DNA of 55,221 bases from Bacteroidales bacterium. GTDB lineage: Bacteria; Bacteroidota; Bacteroidia; Bacteroidales; BM520. Positions 42,711 through 51,734 of this stretch are shown one piece after another (the first letter of the stretch is position 1; every line of letters starts with the position of its first letter). The notes beneath the pieces were generated by a model. It ran no database searches and was not told the origin of the DNA. It worked only from the letters and a program-made list of their open reading frames with translations. Location: the NCBI GenBank assembly GCA_031276035.1, contig JAISNV010000028.1:1-55221 (forward strand). The letters run 5' to 3'. Position numbers and translations under genes: made by a program.

Positions 42711-44123
42711 ATGAAAGTCTTAAAATTTTTATTTATCAGTATAATAATTGCCTCTACGAATTATATTTATTCTCAAGAAATCCCAAGTATTACAATAAAT
42801 TTAAAACACGATAAAAACAAAGACAGTGTTTTGTACCTTTGCTATACTTACGGCGATAAATTATTTCTTCTTGATTCTGCCGAGTTTAAAAATAATAAAT
42901 ATATTTTTAGATATGATAAAATGTACCCATCTGGAGTATATTATATTTTTAATCAAAACAAAAATAAAATATTTGATTTCTTGATCGATAATAATTATAA
43001 AGATTTTGAAATCATTGCCGATGTGAAAAATCTTCCTTCAAGTTTATCAGCAAAAAATTCTAAAATTAATTCGGATTATTTTGACTATAAGCGTTTTATC
43101 GCTCTAAAACAAAATGAGATTAATCCTTATATTCAGAAATTAGCTCTTGAAGAACGCGAAAGTGAAACATATAATCAAATTATAAGAGAAATAAATTTAA
43201 TTAATGAGCAAGTTTACAATCATATCAGAAACATCGCCGCTGAAAATCAGGATAATATTTTGGGATTGATTCTATTAGCTAATCTACCGATAGAAAGTGT
43301 AAAAGCTGAAGACTCTTCTTTGAGTGAAGAAGAAGTTTACTTAATGTATCTGGATAATTTCTTTGAAAATTTTAAGGTTGAGGATGAGCGATTATTAAGA
43401 ACTCCTATTTTTCAAGAAAAAATCAATATTTTTTTGGATAGAATGACAATTCAAAACCCAAAATATATAATAATCTCAGTTGATAAACTTATTGAACGCG
43501 TTATTAATTCCGAAGAAGTTTTGAAATATCTTCTTTGGCATGTTACCGCGAAATACGAAGAATTACTTCACAAAAACATCGGCTATGATTCTGTTTTTGT
43601 GCATATTATTGACAAATATTATGTGCAGGGTGTAGATACATGGTCATCAAAAAGTTTGGTGGATGCGCTAATCGGCAAAGCCAACGAGATGCGTACGACT
43701 TTAACTGGCGAAAAAGTTCCCGATATTAAATTACTTGATAAAGATAAAAGACCTATTAATTTATATTCTATTGATAACCCGTTTACTCTGATTTACTTTT
43801 GGACAGATGACTGTGCCAATTGTAAAAAAGTTACTACGGACTTATTGAAAGTTTACAGAGATTTTAAGGATGAATACGGATTAGAAATTTTTGGGGTTTA
43901 CGCAGGAAATACTTTTGATAAAATGTTGGAATATATTAACACCAATAGTATTCCATGGGCAAATGCTTACTTACATTCTAACCAGGATATTGATTATGTG
44001 TATTTATTTGACATACATTCAACGCCGTATTTATTATTGTTAGATTTTGACAAGAAAGTTATTGCAAAGCGATTTATACCTGAAGACTTGGAAAGTTTGC
44101 TTCAGCGGAATAGCAAGCAATAA
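42711..44123 (+). CDS. Exported thioredoxin-like protein (TlpA/AhpC-TSA type with DUF4369/DUF5106-like N-terminus)
   Basis: The 470-residue protein has a signal peptide (KVLKFLFISIIIASTNYIYS), a beta-rich N-terminal domain of the DUF4369 kind (ITINLKHDKNKDSVLYLCYT), and a helical middle part (about 130-330, DUF5106-like). A C-terminal thioredoxin fold runs from about 335, with VPDIKLLDKDKRPINLYSID, FTLIYFWTDDCANCKKVTTD (redox pair CANC near 367-370) and the cis-Pro loop HSTPYLLLLDFDKKVI. Such proteins act in the periplasm as thiol oxidoreductases, for example in cytochrome maturation or oxidative protein folding in Bacteroidota. The specific partner is unknown. It is a single gene upstream of iorA but separated by 167 bp. 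Confidence 0.85.
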   Translation: MKVLKFLFISIIIASTNYIYSQEIPSITINLKHDKNKDSVLYLCYTYGDKLFLLDSAEFKNNKYIFRYDKMYPSGVYYIFNQNKNKIFDFLIDNNYKDFEIIADVKNLPSSLSAKNSKINSDYFDYKRFIALKQNEINPYIQKLALEERESETYNQIIREINLINEQVYNHIRNIAAENQDNILGLILLANLPIESVKAEDSSLSEEEVYLMYLDNFFENFKVEDERLLRTPIFQEKINIFLDRMTIQNPKYIIISVDKLIERVINSEEVLKYLLWHVTAKYEELLHKNIGYDSVFVHIIDKYYVQGVDTWSSKSLVDALIGKANEMRTTLTGEKVPDIKLLDKDKRPINLYSIDNPFTLIYFWTDDCANCKKVTTDLLKVYRDFKDEYGLEIFGVYAGNTFDKMLEYINTNSIPWANAYLHSNQDIDYVYLFDIHSTPYLLLLDFDKKVIAKRFIPEDLESLLQRNSKQ

Positions 44124-44290
44124 TTCCGTATTAAAATCGCCGTCATATAAAGAAATGAAAGATTCTGTTCTTATATTTCTATATTATTTCCTAATTATTC
44201 TTAATTCCTACCTTCTAATTTCTAATTTTTTCATATCTTTACGGAATAATTTTAAAATTTCTAATTAAATACTAATCAAATATTTAAATA

Positions 44291-45883
44291 ATGCAAAAGT
44301 TATTATTATTAGGAGATGAAGCAATTGCACAGGGAGCATTGGATGCAGGACTTTCAGGAGTTTATGCTTATCCCGGCACTCCGTCAACGGAAATAACAGA
44401 ATACATTCAACATTCGAAACAAGCAGCGGATAACGGTGTACATCGCGACTGGTCGTCGAATGAGAAAACAGCTATGGAAGCTGCAATCGGTATGTCGTAT
44501 GCTGGTAAAAGAGCATTAGTATGTATGAAACATGTAGGATTAAATGTTGCCGCCGACGCTTTTATGAACGCTGCTATTGTTGGCGCTAATGGCGGACTTG
44601 TTATTCTTTCCGCTGATGATCCGTCTATGCATTCTTCTCAAAACGAACAAGATTCAAGAGTATTCGGAAAATTTGCTTTAATCCCGATGCTTGAACCCAG
44701 CAATCAACAAGAATGTTACGATATGGTTCAGTATGCTTTCGATTTTTCCGAAAAATATAGAGTACCCGTTCTTATGAGAATTACAACCCGCCTTGCACAT
44801 TCAAGAGCAGGTGTTATCCGTAAAAATCCGAGAAAACAGAATGAAATTCACATTCCGGAAAATCTAAGACAATATGTTTTGCTTCCGGCCATATCAAGAA
44901 AAAATTATAAAGAACTGTTGCTCAAACAAAATGATTTCATCAATAATGCAATAAATGACGGATGGAACACATTAACAATGGGTAGCAATAAAAAATACGG
45001 AATTATTGCCGCAGGATTAGGCTACAACTATCTCATGGAAAATTTTCCCGATAGAAATATCCCCTACTCTGTTCTGAAAATTACTCAATATCCGCTTCCT
45101 ACCGATATGCTGATCAAATTAGCAACAGAAACCGAAGAACTTATTGTTATGGAAGACGGTTATCCGTTTATTGAAGAGCAAATCAAAAGTTTAATTCCTT
45201 CCTCATTAATTGTTCACGGCCGTTTAGACGGAACTTTACCGAGAGATGGTGAGTTAAATCCTAATCTTATAGCAAAAGCTTTAAAAATAGACAAAGGTGA
45301 ATTCAATGTTATTCCTGAAGTTGTAAAACCTCGTCCACCGAAATTGTGCGACGGTTGCCCGCATATCAATTCATATCTCGCTTTAAATGAAGCTTTAAAA
45401 GATTACACTCCGGGAAGAGTTTTCGCAGATATAGGTTGCTACACATTAGGTGCACTACCTCCTTATAATGCAATTAACACATGTGTTGATATGGGAGCAT
45501 CAATAACTATGGCGAAAGGCGCAACAGATGCAGGTATTTTGCCGGCGGTAGCTGTTATCGGCGATTCCACTTTCACCCATTCCGGAATGACCGGATTACT
45601 TGATGCCGTATGGGAAAAATCACCAATAACAATTATGATACTTGATAATTCTACAACTGCAATGACCGGCGGGCAAGATTCCAATGCTTACACCAAACTT
45701 GAAAGCATTTGCAAAGGTCTTGGCGTTGAAGAAAATCATATTAAAATCATCAATCCTCTACCGAAATTTCATGAAGAAAATGTAAAAACAATTAAGGAAG
45801 AACTTGATTATAACGGTGTTTCTGTAATTATTCCTAAACGTGAGTGCATTCAAACAATTGGTAAGAAGAAACGTACGTGTTAA
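44291..45883 (+). CDS. iorA: Indolepyruvate:ferredoxin oxidoreductase, alpha subunit
   Basis: The 530-residue subunit oxidises aryl pyruvates (from aromatic amino acids) to aryl-acetyl-CoA with reduction of ferredoxin. Domains: N-terminal pyrimidine-binding TPP domain (GVYAYPGTPSTEITEYIQ, VCMKHVGLNVAADAFMNA), middle transketolase-C-like part (YGIIAAGLGYNYL), and C-terminal PP domain with CDGCPHINSYLALNEAL at about 353 and the TPP/Mg loop AVIGDSTFTHSGMTGLLDAV with LDNSTTAMTGGQ. It ends in PKRECIQTIGKKKRTC. The two 4Fe-4S ferredoxin clusters at the C-terminus of archaeal IorA (600+ residues) are absent; a shorter form is usual in Bacteroidota. iorB follows 99 bp downstream. Confidence 0.93.
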   Translation: MQKLLLLGDEAIAQGALDAGLSGVYAYPGTPSTEITEYIQHSKQAADNGVHRDWSSNEKTAMEAAIGMSYAGKRALVCMKHVGLNVAADAFMNAAIVGANGGLVILSADDPSMHSSQNEQDSRVFGKFALIPMLEPSNQQECYDMVQYAFDFSEKYRVPVLMRITTRLAHSRAGVIRKNPRKQNEIHIPENLRQYVLLPAISRKNYKELLLKQNDFINNAINDGWNTLTMGSNKKYGIIAAGLGYNYLMENFPDRNIPYSVLKITQYPLPTDMLIKLATETEELIVMEDGYPFIEEQIKSLIPSSLIVHGRLDGTLPRDGELNPNLIAKALKIDKGEFNVIPEVVKPRPPKLCDGCPHINSYLALNEALKDYTPGRVFADIGCYTLGALPPYNAINTCVDMGASITMAKGATDAGILPAVAVIGDSTFTHSGMTGLLDAVWEKSPITIMILDNSTTAMTGGQDSNAYTKLESICKGLGVEENHIKIINPLPKFHEENVKTIKEELDYNGVSVIIPKRECIQTIGKKKRTC

Positions 45884-45982
45884 ACACTAAATGTGAATGA
45901 TGATTCGAAAACAATAATACAAAATCCGATTTTTTGAATCTGAAATTGAAATGAATATTTATGAATAATAAAAAAAATTGAA

Positions 45983-46570
45983 ATGAAAACAGACATAATA
46001 TTAGCAGGTGTAGGCGGACAAGGAATTTTATCGATTGCAGCTACGATTGGTACGGCTGCTATTGACAGAGGTTTATATATTAAGCAAGCCGAAGTCCACG
46101 GGATGAGTCAGAGAGGTGGCGACGTGCAATCACATTTGAGATTATCCGACAAGCCGATTGCTTCGGATTTAATTCCTCAAGGCGGTGTTGATTTAATTTT
46201 ATCTGTTGAACCGATGGAAGCCTTAAGATATGTAAATATGCTCAGTAAAAACGGCTGGATTGTTACGAATAAATCTACATTTATTAACATTCCTAATTAT
46301 CCTGATGCTGAAGATATTTATTCGGAAATTAGAACATTTAAAAACAGTATTATTATTGATGCCAATCAAATAGCCAAGGATTTAGGCTCCGTGAAAGCTG
46401 CCAACATCGTGATGTTAGGTGCCGGTGCAAGATTTATCGATATGCCTTACGAAGCTTTTGAAAAAGCGATCAGAGATATTTTCGAAAGAAAAGGTGAAAA
46501 GATTGTTGAAATGAATCTTAATGCTTTGAAAGCGGGCGCAAAAGCAACGGAAGAATACTTGAATAACTGA
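45983..46570 (+). CDS. iorB: Indolepyruvate:ferredoxin oxidoreductase, beta subunit
   Basis: The 195-residue protein is the gamma-type (POR_C) domain of the oxidoreductase: IILAGVGGQGILSIAATIGT at the N-terminus, KQAEVHGMSQRGGDVQSHLR, then SVEPMEALRYVNMLSKNGWI. Length fits (about 190-200). It pairs with IorA, two copies of each per enzyme by family knowledge, and is needed for electron transfer to ferredoxin. The pair forms an operon that ends in a bidirectional terminator 20 bp after the stop. With the NfnAB-like genes nearby, this suggests that ferredoxin reduced by aromatic amino acid oxidation can feed NADPH formation (inference). Confidence 0.93.
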   Translation: MKTDIILAGVGGQGILSIAATIGTAAIDRGLYIKQAEVHGMSQRGGDVQSHLRLSDKPIASDLIPQGGVDLILSVEPMEALRYVNMLSKNGWIVTNKSTFINIPNYPDAEDIYSEIRTFKNSIIIDANQIAKDLGSVKAANIVMLGAGARFIDMPYEAFEKAIRDIFERKGEKIVEMNLNALKAGAKATEEYLNN

Positions 46571-46589
46571 TAATTATTTTACAGATAAT

Positions 46590-46627
46590 AAAAAAGCCGG
46601 TATTTATAAAAAATTACCGGCTTTTTT
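46590..46627. terminator. Bidirectional terminator between iorB and LRR gene
   Basis: AAAAAAGCCGGTA (46590-46602) pairs with TACCGGCTTTTTT (46615-46627) with a 12-nt loop. A and T runs flank both sides, giving U tracts in both directions. It serves the convergent iorB and LRR-protein genes. Confidence 0.85.
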
Positions 46628-46642
46628 GTTATTTATAAATGT

Positions 46643-47758
46643 TTACTCTTTAATTACCTTAAAGCTTTGTTTACCTATATTCACAAAATAGATTCCCGAA
46701 TCAAGATCACTAATATCCACTTCCGAATTACGCGTTTTTAAAACTGTTTTTCCTTGTATGTTATATATAATTATTTGTTGTTCATCAACATTATTATCTA
46801 CATAAAATTTATTCTTTACAGGGTTCGGATAAATATATAATTTTGGTTCATCTTTATCATCAATACCCCAATAAATATTAATTGATGCGGTTACTTTTGC
46901 AGGATGTTCGGAAGCGGAAATAATATACGAATTACTTACAGTTACTATATACATTCCTTGTTTTAAGAAAGTAATATCCCCACCGGCAATAACATAATCC
47001 TCATTTTCAATTGCTTCGACATCATTTAATATCACTTCAAAAAGTGTTCCGGCACCATTAAAAGCATCATCAAATGTATATGCATCATTTTCTTCAGAAT
47101 ATGGAATTTCTATTAAAGTTTGTGTTCCTATATATGCTATTCCGGAAAAATTATCCGAAATATCTTTTATACCTGACATCGAAATCAAATTATCATAACA
47201 ATGCAGAGTAGTTAAAGAAATGTTTTCGCTAATATCCAGACTTGTTAAGTTATTCGACCAACAAGATAAGAATTCCAAGGCTGTATTTGCACTAATATCA
47301 AGGCTTGTCAATTGATTTTCATGACATAACAAATGTGTTAATTTCAGATTCGCACTAACATCCAAACTTGTCAGGTTATTAGTATAACACATTATTTCGG
47401 TTAATTCCGGCGCATTACTAACATCCAAACTTGTTAATTCAATTTCGATAAATCTAACTGCAAGAAGATTTATATTTTGATTTGTTGCTTCAATATTAAC
47501 CTCATAATTATTAGAATTACTGTAGGTATGTTTTAAATCAATTGGATAAATACCAAAACCATTATAATATTCTTCACTTCCATCTCCCCATTTAACTAAA
47601 ATAACATTAATACCAGAAGTTGCAAAAACACCAAATTTTTGTTCCGCATCTTGAGTCGCATTCCAGGTAAAAACAATTTTTTGTTGGCCAAAGACAGTAA
47701 TATTAATAAGAAACAGTAATATTGAGATTATAGTCTTTGAGGATAGATTTCTTATCAT
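46643..47758 (-). CDS. Secreted leucine-rich-repeat protein with T9SS sorting domain
   Basis: The 371-residue protein has a signal peptide (LSSKTIISILLFLINITVFG), a PKD-like beta domain, and 4-5 short leucine-rich repeats of about 21 residues of the form 'LTSLDvSaN..LthLlChxNqLTSLDIS' (about 110-195). The repeats are of the 'LTSLDVS' type typical of secreted Bacteroidota surface proteins. A linker and a C-terminal type IX secretion sorting domain follow (LYIYPNPVKNKFYVDNNVDE, then GKTVLKTRNSEVDIS and SGIYFVNIGKQSFKVIKE). The protein should cross the outer membrane by T9SS and be anchored or released. Ligand unknown. It is convergent with iorB. Confidence 0.92.
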   Translation of the reverse strand: MIRNLSSKTIISILLFLINITVFGQQKIVFTWNATQDAEQKFGVFATSGINVILVKWGDGSEEYYNGFGIYPIDLKHTYSNSNNYEVNIEATNQNINLLAVRFIEIELTSLDVSNAPELTEIMCYTNNLTSLDVSANLKLTHLLCHENQLTSLDISANTALEFLSCWSNNLTSLDISENISLTTLHCYDNLISMSGIKDISDNFSGIAYIGTQTLIEIPYSEENDAYTFDDAFNGAGTLFEVILNDVEAIENEDYVIAGGDITFLKQGMYIVTVSNSYIISASEHPAKVTASINIYWGIDDKDEPKLYIYPNPVKNKFYVDNNVDEQQIIIYNIQGKTVLKTRNSEVDISDLDSGIYFVNIGKQSFKVIKE

Positions 47759-48025
47759 AATTCATATATTTTTGTTAATAATTAAAGATATTATTTTGCA
47801 AATATATAAAACTACATGAAAAAATAGGAAAATAATTTTTATAATACGTATAAACAATCTCGAATAATCGTACTACATTTCAAGGCTTTAAATGATTCTA
47901 TCAACACGTCTTTCTACAAATATATAATATCCAGAATGGATTATGCAGGCAATCGTACTCCTTAATTAAGATGAAATCATACTTTATAGAGATTCAACAG
48001 ACCATTACTCCATAATTTTTAACTC
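47759..48025. other. Gene-free interval downstream of the NfnAB-like operon
   Basis: About 270 AT-rich bp with no coding frame and no clear hairpin. It serves as the upstream region of the minus-strand LRR gene. Confidence 0.4.
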
Positions 48026-49477
48026 TTAATTCTTAGTCAAATGCTTATGCATTCCTGTTGCCGCCTTTCGTCCGTCGCCCATAGCGAGGATTACAGTTGC
48101 TCCGCCTCGTACTATATCGCCGCCGGCAAACATGTCATTAATATCAGTCTGATTATTTTCTTCATTAACAATGATTGTTCCCCATTTGCTAACATTTAAA
48201 TTTTTCTCAACCATAGGAATCAAGGGGTTAGGAGAAACTCCGATTGCAACAACAACCAAATCAACATCAACATCCGTAAATTCATTTGTAGCAACAGGTT
48301 TTCTTCTACCGGAAGCATCGGGTTCTCCGAGAATCATCTTTTGAAGACGCATTTTATTAACATGTCCGGTTTCATCGGCAAAATATTCCGTCGGATTATG
48401 CAAATTCATAAACACAATACCTTCTTCCATAGCATGTTTTACTTCCTCAACTCGCGCAGGCATTTCTTCACGAGAACGGCGATAAATAATCATTGCTTCG
48501 GCGCCGAGGCGTTTTGCAATACGAACAGAATCCATAGCAGTATTACCTCCGCCGATCACAGCAACGCGTTTGCCGATAAAAACAGGAGTATCGTAATTTT
48601 CATCAGAAGCTCTCATCAAATTTACTCTCGTAAGATATTCATTGGACGAAAGAATTCCATTGAAATTTTCACCGGGAATATTCATAAAATTAGGTAATCC
48701 GGCGCCGCTGCCGATAAAGAATCCTTTAAAACCCTTCTCTCTCAAATCATCGAAAGAAGACGTTCTTCCCAAAAGAAAGTTCTTTTCAAATTTCACTCCG
48801 AGGTGTTTCAGGTTTTCAATCTCAAAATCAACAATACTGTTCGGAAGACGAAATTCAGGAATTCCGTACTTCAGAACGCCGCCTATTTCGTGTAAAGCCT
48901 CAAAAACAGTAACATCATAACCTAATTTTGCCATGTCGCCGGCAAAAGATAAAGACGCCGGACCAGAGCCGCAAGTTGCAACTTTTATTCCGTTCGACTT
49001 AGCAATATACGGAACACAACGCTTTCCTGATTCTCTTTCCAAATCAGCAACATAACGTTCAAGATAACCAATAGCAACCGGTTCTTTTTTCATTTTGAGT
49101 TGAAGAAAACAATTTGCTTCGCATTGTTTTTCCTGCGGACAAACTCTTCCGCAAACGGCAGGTAAAGCATTAGATTCTTTTAATGATGCAATTGATTTAT
49201 CAAATTCTCTATCTTCAATATATTTTACAAAAGTGGGAATATCAATATTAACGGGACAGCCTTCAATGCAAGTCGGATTTGCACAATCCATACAACGGGA
49301 AGCCTCCCTAACCACCTGTTCTTCCGTTAATCCCATATTAACTTCCTTATCAAGCCATTTAATACGTTCATGCGGATCAAGCTCATTCATTTTAACCCTG
49401 TCAATAGCAACGCGGTCTTTTGCCGGCATTTTCTTACGGAGAATTTCTCTCCATTCTTCATTACGTCTATTATTCAT
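48026..49477 (-). CDS. nfnB: NfnB/SudA-like NADPH-dependent ferredoxin oxidoreductase large subunit (GltD family)
   Basis: The 483-residue flavoprotein has the GltD layout. An N-terminal domain has two 4Fe-4S ligand sets (CMDCANPTCIEGCP near 62-75 and CGRVCPQEKQCEANC). A first Rossmann fold (VATCGSGPASLSFAGDMAKL, GYDVTVFEALHEIGGVLKYG) binds FAD, and a second (VAVIGGGNTAMDSVRIAKRL) binds NAD(P). It ends VVVAIGVSPNPLIPMVEKNL and GGDIVRGGATVILAMGDG. It is annotated in many genomes as glutamate synthase small subunit, but adjacency to a 2Fe-2S flavoprotein makes NfnB (SudA) the better reading. The start at ATG 49477 overlaps the end of nfnA by 8 bp; a longer frame to 49513 would overlap more. Bifurcating activity is inferred. 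Confidence 0.88.
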   Translation of the reverse strand: MNNRRNEEWREILRKKMPAKDRVAIDRVKMNELDPHERIKWLDKEVNMGLTEEQVVREASRCMDCANPTCIEGCPVNIDIPTFVKYIEDREFDKSIASLKESNALPAVCGRVCPQEKQCEANCFLQLKMKKEPVAIGYLERYVADLERESGKRCVPYIAKSNGIKVATCGSGPASLSFAGDMAKLGYDVTVFEALHEIGGVLKYGIPEFRLPNSIVDFEIENLKHLGVKFEKNFLLGRTSSFDDLREKGFKGFFIGSGAGLPNFMNIPGENFNGILSSNEYLTRVNLMRASDENYDTPVFIGKRVAVIGGGNTAMDSVRIAKRLGAEAMIIYRRSREEMPARVEEVKHAMEEGIVFMNLHNPTEYFADETGHVNKMRLQKMILGEPDASGRRKPVATNEFTDVDVDLVVVAIGVSPNPLIPMVEKNLNVSKWGTIIVNEENNQTDINDMFAGGDIVRGGATVILAMGDGRKAATGMHKHLTKN

Positions 49478-50312
49478 GGCATTTACAGGATTTAGAATGA
49501 TTATATTTTTCAAAAGCTTTAGTTTCTAACGATTTATACGCATTTAACCGCATCACAAGTTCATCGAAATCAATTTGATGAGCATCGAATTCCGGACCGT
49601 CAACACAAGTAAATTTTGTAGTACCGCCAACTGTTACACGGCAAGCCCCACACATTCCTGTTCCATCAACCATAATAGCGTTTAAGCTCGCTTGCGTGGG
49701 AATATTATACTTTTTCGTAGTCAGAGCAGCGTATTTCATCATTACAGCCGGACCAATCGCAATACATTCGTCGATTTTTTCTCTTTGAAGAACTTCTTCG
49801 GCGCCATGAGTAACTAAACCTTTTCTGCCGTGAGTACCGTCATCGGTCATAATAATTAACTCATCAGAATATTCCTTCATTTCATCCTGCAAGATAATAA
49901 GTTCTTTAGACCTGCAAGCAAGAATAGTTATAACTTTGTTTCCGGCTTCTTTAAAAGCCTTAACTATAGGGTACAGAGGAGCTATTCCCACACCGCCTCC
50001 GAGAGCAAGAACTGTTCCGGCTTTATGAATGTGAGTGGCTTTACCGAGCGGACCGACCAAATCTAAAAGATAATCTCCCGCATTTAGTTTGCACATTTTA
50101 GCGGAGCTTACACCAACATTTTGAATAATAAGACTTATTGTTCCTTTTTCCACATCGCTATCAACGATTGTAAGAGGTATTCTTTCACCTTTTTCATCTA
50201 ATCGGAATATTATAAAATTACCCGGTTTTCTTGAAACGGCAATTTCGGGAGCTTCAACTTCGAAGCGGTAGATTTTTTCCGACAATTGTTTTTTTTCAAC
50301 TATCTTATTCAT
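49470..50312 (-). CDS. nfnA: NfnA/SudB-like ferredoxin:NADP+ oxidoreductase small subunit
   Basis: The 280-residue protein has a ferredoxin-reductase-type FAD domain (about 1-100; IFRLDEKGERIPLTIVD), a NAD-binding domain (LALGGGVGIAPLYPIVKAFK, IAIGPAVMMKYAAL) and a C-terminal 2Fe-2S site with MVDGTGMCGACRVTVGG and KFTCVDGPEFDA (Cys around 220-235). This matches the small subunit of sulfide dehydrogenase/NfnAB. NfnAB couples NADH and reduced ferredoxin to NADP+ reduction. The order small-then-large gene with an 8-bp overlap is the usual one. The gene starts 90 bp downstream of rpsT. Confidence 0.9.
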   Translation of the reverse strand: MNKIVEKKQLSEKIYRFEVEAPEIAVSRKPGNFIIFRLDEKGERIPLTIVDSDVEKGTISLIIQNVGVSSAKMCKLNAGDYLLDLVGPLGKATHIHKAGTVLALGGGVGIAPLYPIVKAFKEAGNKVITILACRSKELIILQDEMKEYSDELIIMTDDGTHGRKGLVTHGAEEVLQREKIDECIAIGPAVMMKYAALTTKKYNIPTQASLNAIMVDGTGMCGACRVTVGGTTKFTCVDGPEFDAHQIDFDELVMRLNAYKSLETKAFEKYNHSKSCKCHE

Positions 50313-50341
50313 ATATTAACTATAGATTTTAAATTTTGGAG

Positions 50342-50368
50342 AAAAAAAAAGGCATGTTTTCACATGCC
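50342..50368 (-). terminator. Intrinsic terminator after rpsT
   Basis: On the minus strand GGCATGT-GAAA-ACATGCC (plus 50351-50368) is followed by a run of nine T residues (the A run at plus 50342-50350). It sits 34 bp after the rpsT stop and should end the tRNA-Glu-rpsT transcript before nfnA. Confidence 0.8.
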
Positions 50369-50401
50369 CCTATATTCTTCTTTTTTTTCACAATTAGTAT
50401 T

Positions 50402-50653
50402 TTATAAAGTATTCACTTTGTGGGTCAACTTAGATTTTAAGTTTGCGGCTTTATTTTTATGAATAATTTTTTTCGATGCCATTTTATCCAACATTGAACA
50501 CATTTGCGGAAGTTTTTCTACTGCTTCTGCTTTGTCTGTAAGTAATCTGAATTTTTTCACCGCATTACGCATTGTTTTAGCATAGTATCTTCTATGCAAT
50601 CTGCGTTTTTCGTTTTGTCTTATTCTTTTAAGAGCTGACTTATGATTTGCCAT
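50402..50653 (-). CDS. rpsT: 30S ribosomal protein S20
   Basis: The 83-residue basic protein begins [20 protein letters not shown], continues [15 protein letters not shown], and ends with [20 protein letters not shown]. It is S20, which binds the 5' domain of 16S rRNA during early small-subunit assembly. Length and both signatures are normal. The gene lies 21 bp after tRNA-Glu on the same strand and is closed by a clear terminator, so tRNA and S20 probably share a promoter upstream of the tRNA. Confidence 0.97.
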   Translation of the reverse strand: MANHKSALKRIRQNEKRRLHRRYYAKTMRNAVKKFRLLTDKAEAVEKLPQMCSMLDKMASKKIIHKNKAANLKSKLTHKVNTL

Positions 50654-50674
50654 ATATAAATAAAAAATTTGTTG

Positions 50675-50746
50675 TAGTCCATAGCGGAATCGAACCGCTG
50701 TTTCCAGGATGAAAACCTGACGTCCTAACCCCTAGACGAATGGACC
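50675..50746 (-). tRNA. tRNA-Glu (anticodon TTC)
   Basis: The 72-nt gene folds as a full cloverleaf. The acceptor stem is GGTCCAT/ATGGACT with the wobble G1-U72 pair seen in Bacteroidota tRNA-Glu. The D arm includes TCGTCTAGGGGTTAGGACG, the anticodon stem-loop is CAGGTTTTCATCCTG with TTC, the T arm is GCGGTTCGATTCCGC, and the discriminator base is A. CCA is not encoded. A perfect -7 box TATCTTTG lies upstream (plus 50795-50802), about 49 bp before the tRNA. Confidence 0.97.
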
Positions 50747-51060
50747 AATCAATTTGATAAGTCAAAGAACAATTTTTATTATCAAATGCGAGTGCAAAGA
50801 TATAACAATTTTTGAATACAGAATACTTTTTTGAATATTTTTTTTGAATATTTTTTATAACATTGATTATGAGAAATATTTTATATTCTGATATTCGTAT
50901 TATAAGTTCTAAAAGTTTCGACTATATTTTTAGCGAAACAAGAATTTCATGAATTCGAATTACTACATTTTCAAAACTTTAGATATAAATATCAAATCAT
51001 TTAAATGAAAATATTTTAAAACCTCATTTAATCAACTTATATTTTTCATCTAACTTTCAA
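50747..51060. other. Upstream region of the tRNA-Glu gene
   Basis: About 310 bp without a gene. It contains the minus-strand -7 box TATCTTTG at plus 50795-50802 and otherwise AT-rich sequence; no hairpin of note. Confidence 0.5.
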
Positions 51061-51723
51061 CTATTCCTTATCAGGATTAAAAGTAAATCCCATTCTTTTG
51101 GAAGTTTTGATTTGCATAAAATCTCTGATTTGGATGAATTGGTCAACTGTAATCTCTTGTAACAATTCATAATCAGGAACTAATGGAGCGAAATGCATTA
51201 CATATTCTATTGCCGATTTTAAAATAGTTTTTGCGGCATCAGCATCGAATTTACTTGTGGCAAATCTGTTCAGGAGCATTCCTATTTCCCGCTTACCTTC
51301 AACAAAATAATGTCCTTCGTTATTAATCATAATCCTACCTATCATATATCCGGAATCCAAACTTCTCTTAAGTTTTATAGAATCGGCAATAAAATTATAG
51401 ATTAGAATTTGTCCGCACTGTGCACGATTTTTGTTTTCCTTCATATAAGGTGTTTTCATAATTTCGTGATTACGTGAAAATTCAAAGACATTAGTATGTA
51501 GAATAAAGACAATCATATCGCCACCGACAGTAAGTTCGAATTCATTTGTACCGTGTTTAAAAACAGCTACCGGAACTTTTTCTTCAGTATGAAATTGTTT
51601 GAAACTTTTATCGAAGTCAACGGCAGCTTCATGTAAAATATTAAAGGATTCTTTAGTTTTAGAATATACTTCGCTCTCAAGCGAATAAATATCCACTAAT
51701 TCTTTGTATAGATCTTCAGACAT
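51061..51723 (-). CDS. Conserved hypothetical protein downstream of the porT-like gene
   Basis: The 220-residue soluble protein (no signal peptide or membrane helix) starts with a helical stretch (LYKELVDIYSLESEVYSKTK), has a beta-rich middle (KVPVAVFKHGTNEFELTVGG, DMIVFILHTNVFEF), and ends with helices (ILKSAIEYVMHFAPLVPDYE). I recognise it only as a type of conserved Bacteroidota protein of unknown function. It begins 11 bp after the stop of the porT-like gene, so the two are likely co-expressed. A role in envelope or secretion assembly would be a guess from that context. Confidence 0.7.
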   Translation of the reverse strand: MSEDLYKELVDIYSLESEVYSKTKESFNILHEAAVDFDKSFKQFHTEEKVPVAVFKHGTNEFELTVGGDMIVFILHTNVFEFSRNHEIMKTPYMKENKNRAQCGQILIYNFIADSIKLKRSLDSGYMIGRIMINNEGHYFVEGKREIGMLLNRFATSKFDADAAKTILKSAIEYVMHFAPLVPDYELLQEITVDQFIQIRDFMQIKTSKRMGFTFNPDKE

Positions 51724-51734
51724 ATTGAAAATTT

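Noticed and set aside
48026..49477. Glutamate synthase small subunit (gltD)
   Set aside because: No large subunit gene adjoins it; the overlapping neighbour is a 2Fe-2S ferredoxin reductase, which fits NfnAB/SudAB better.
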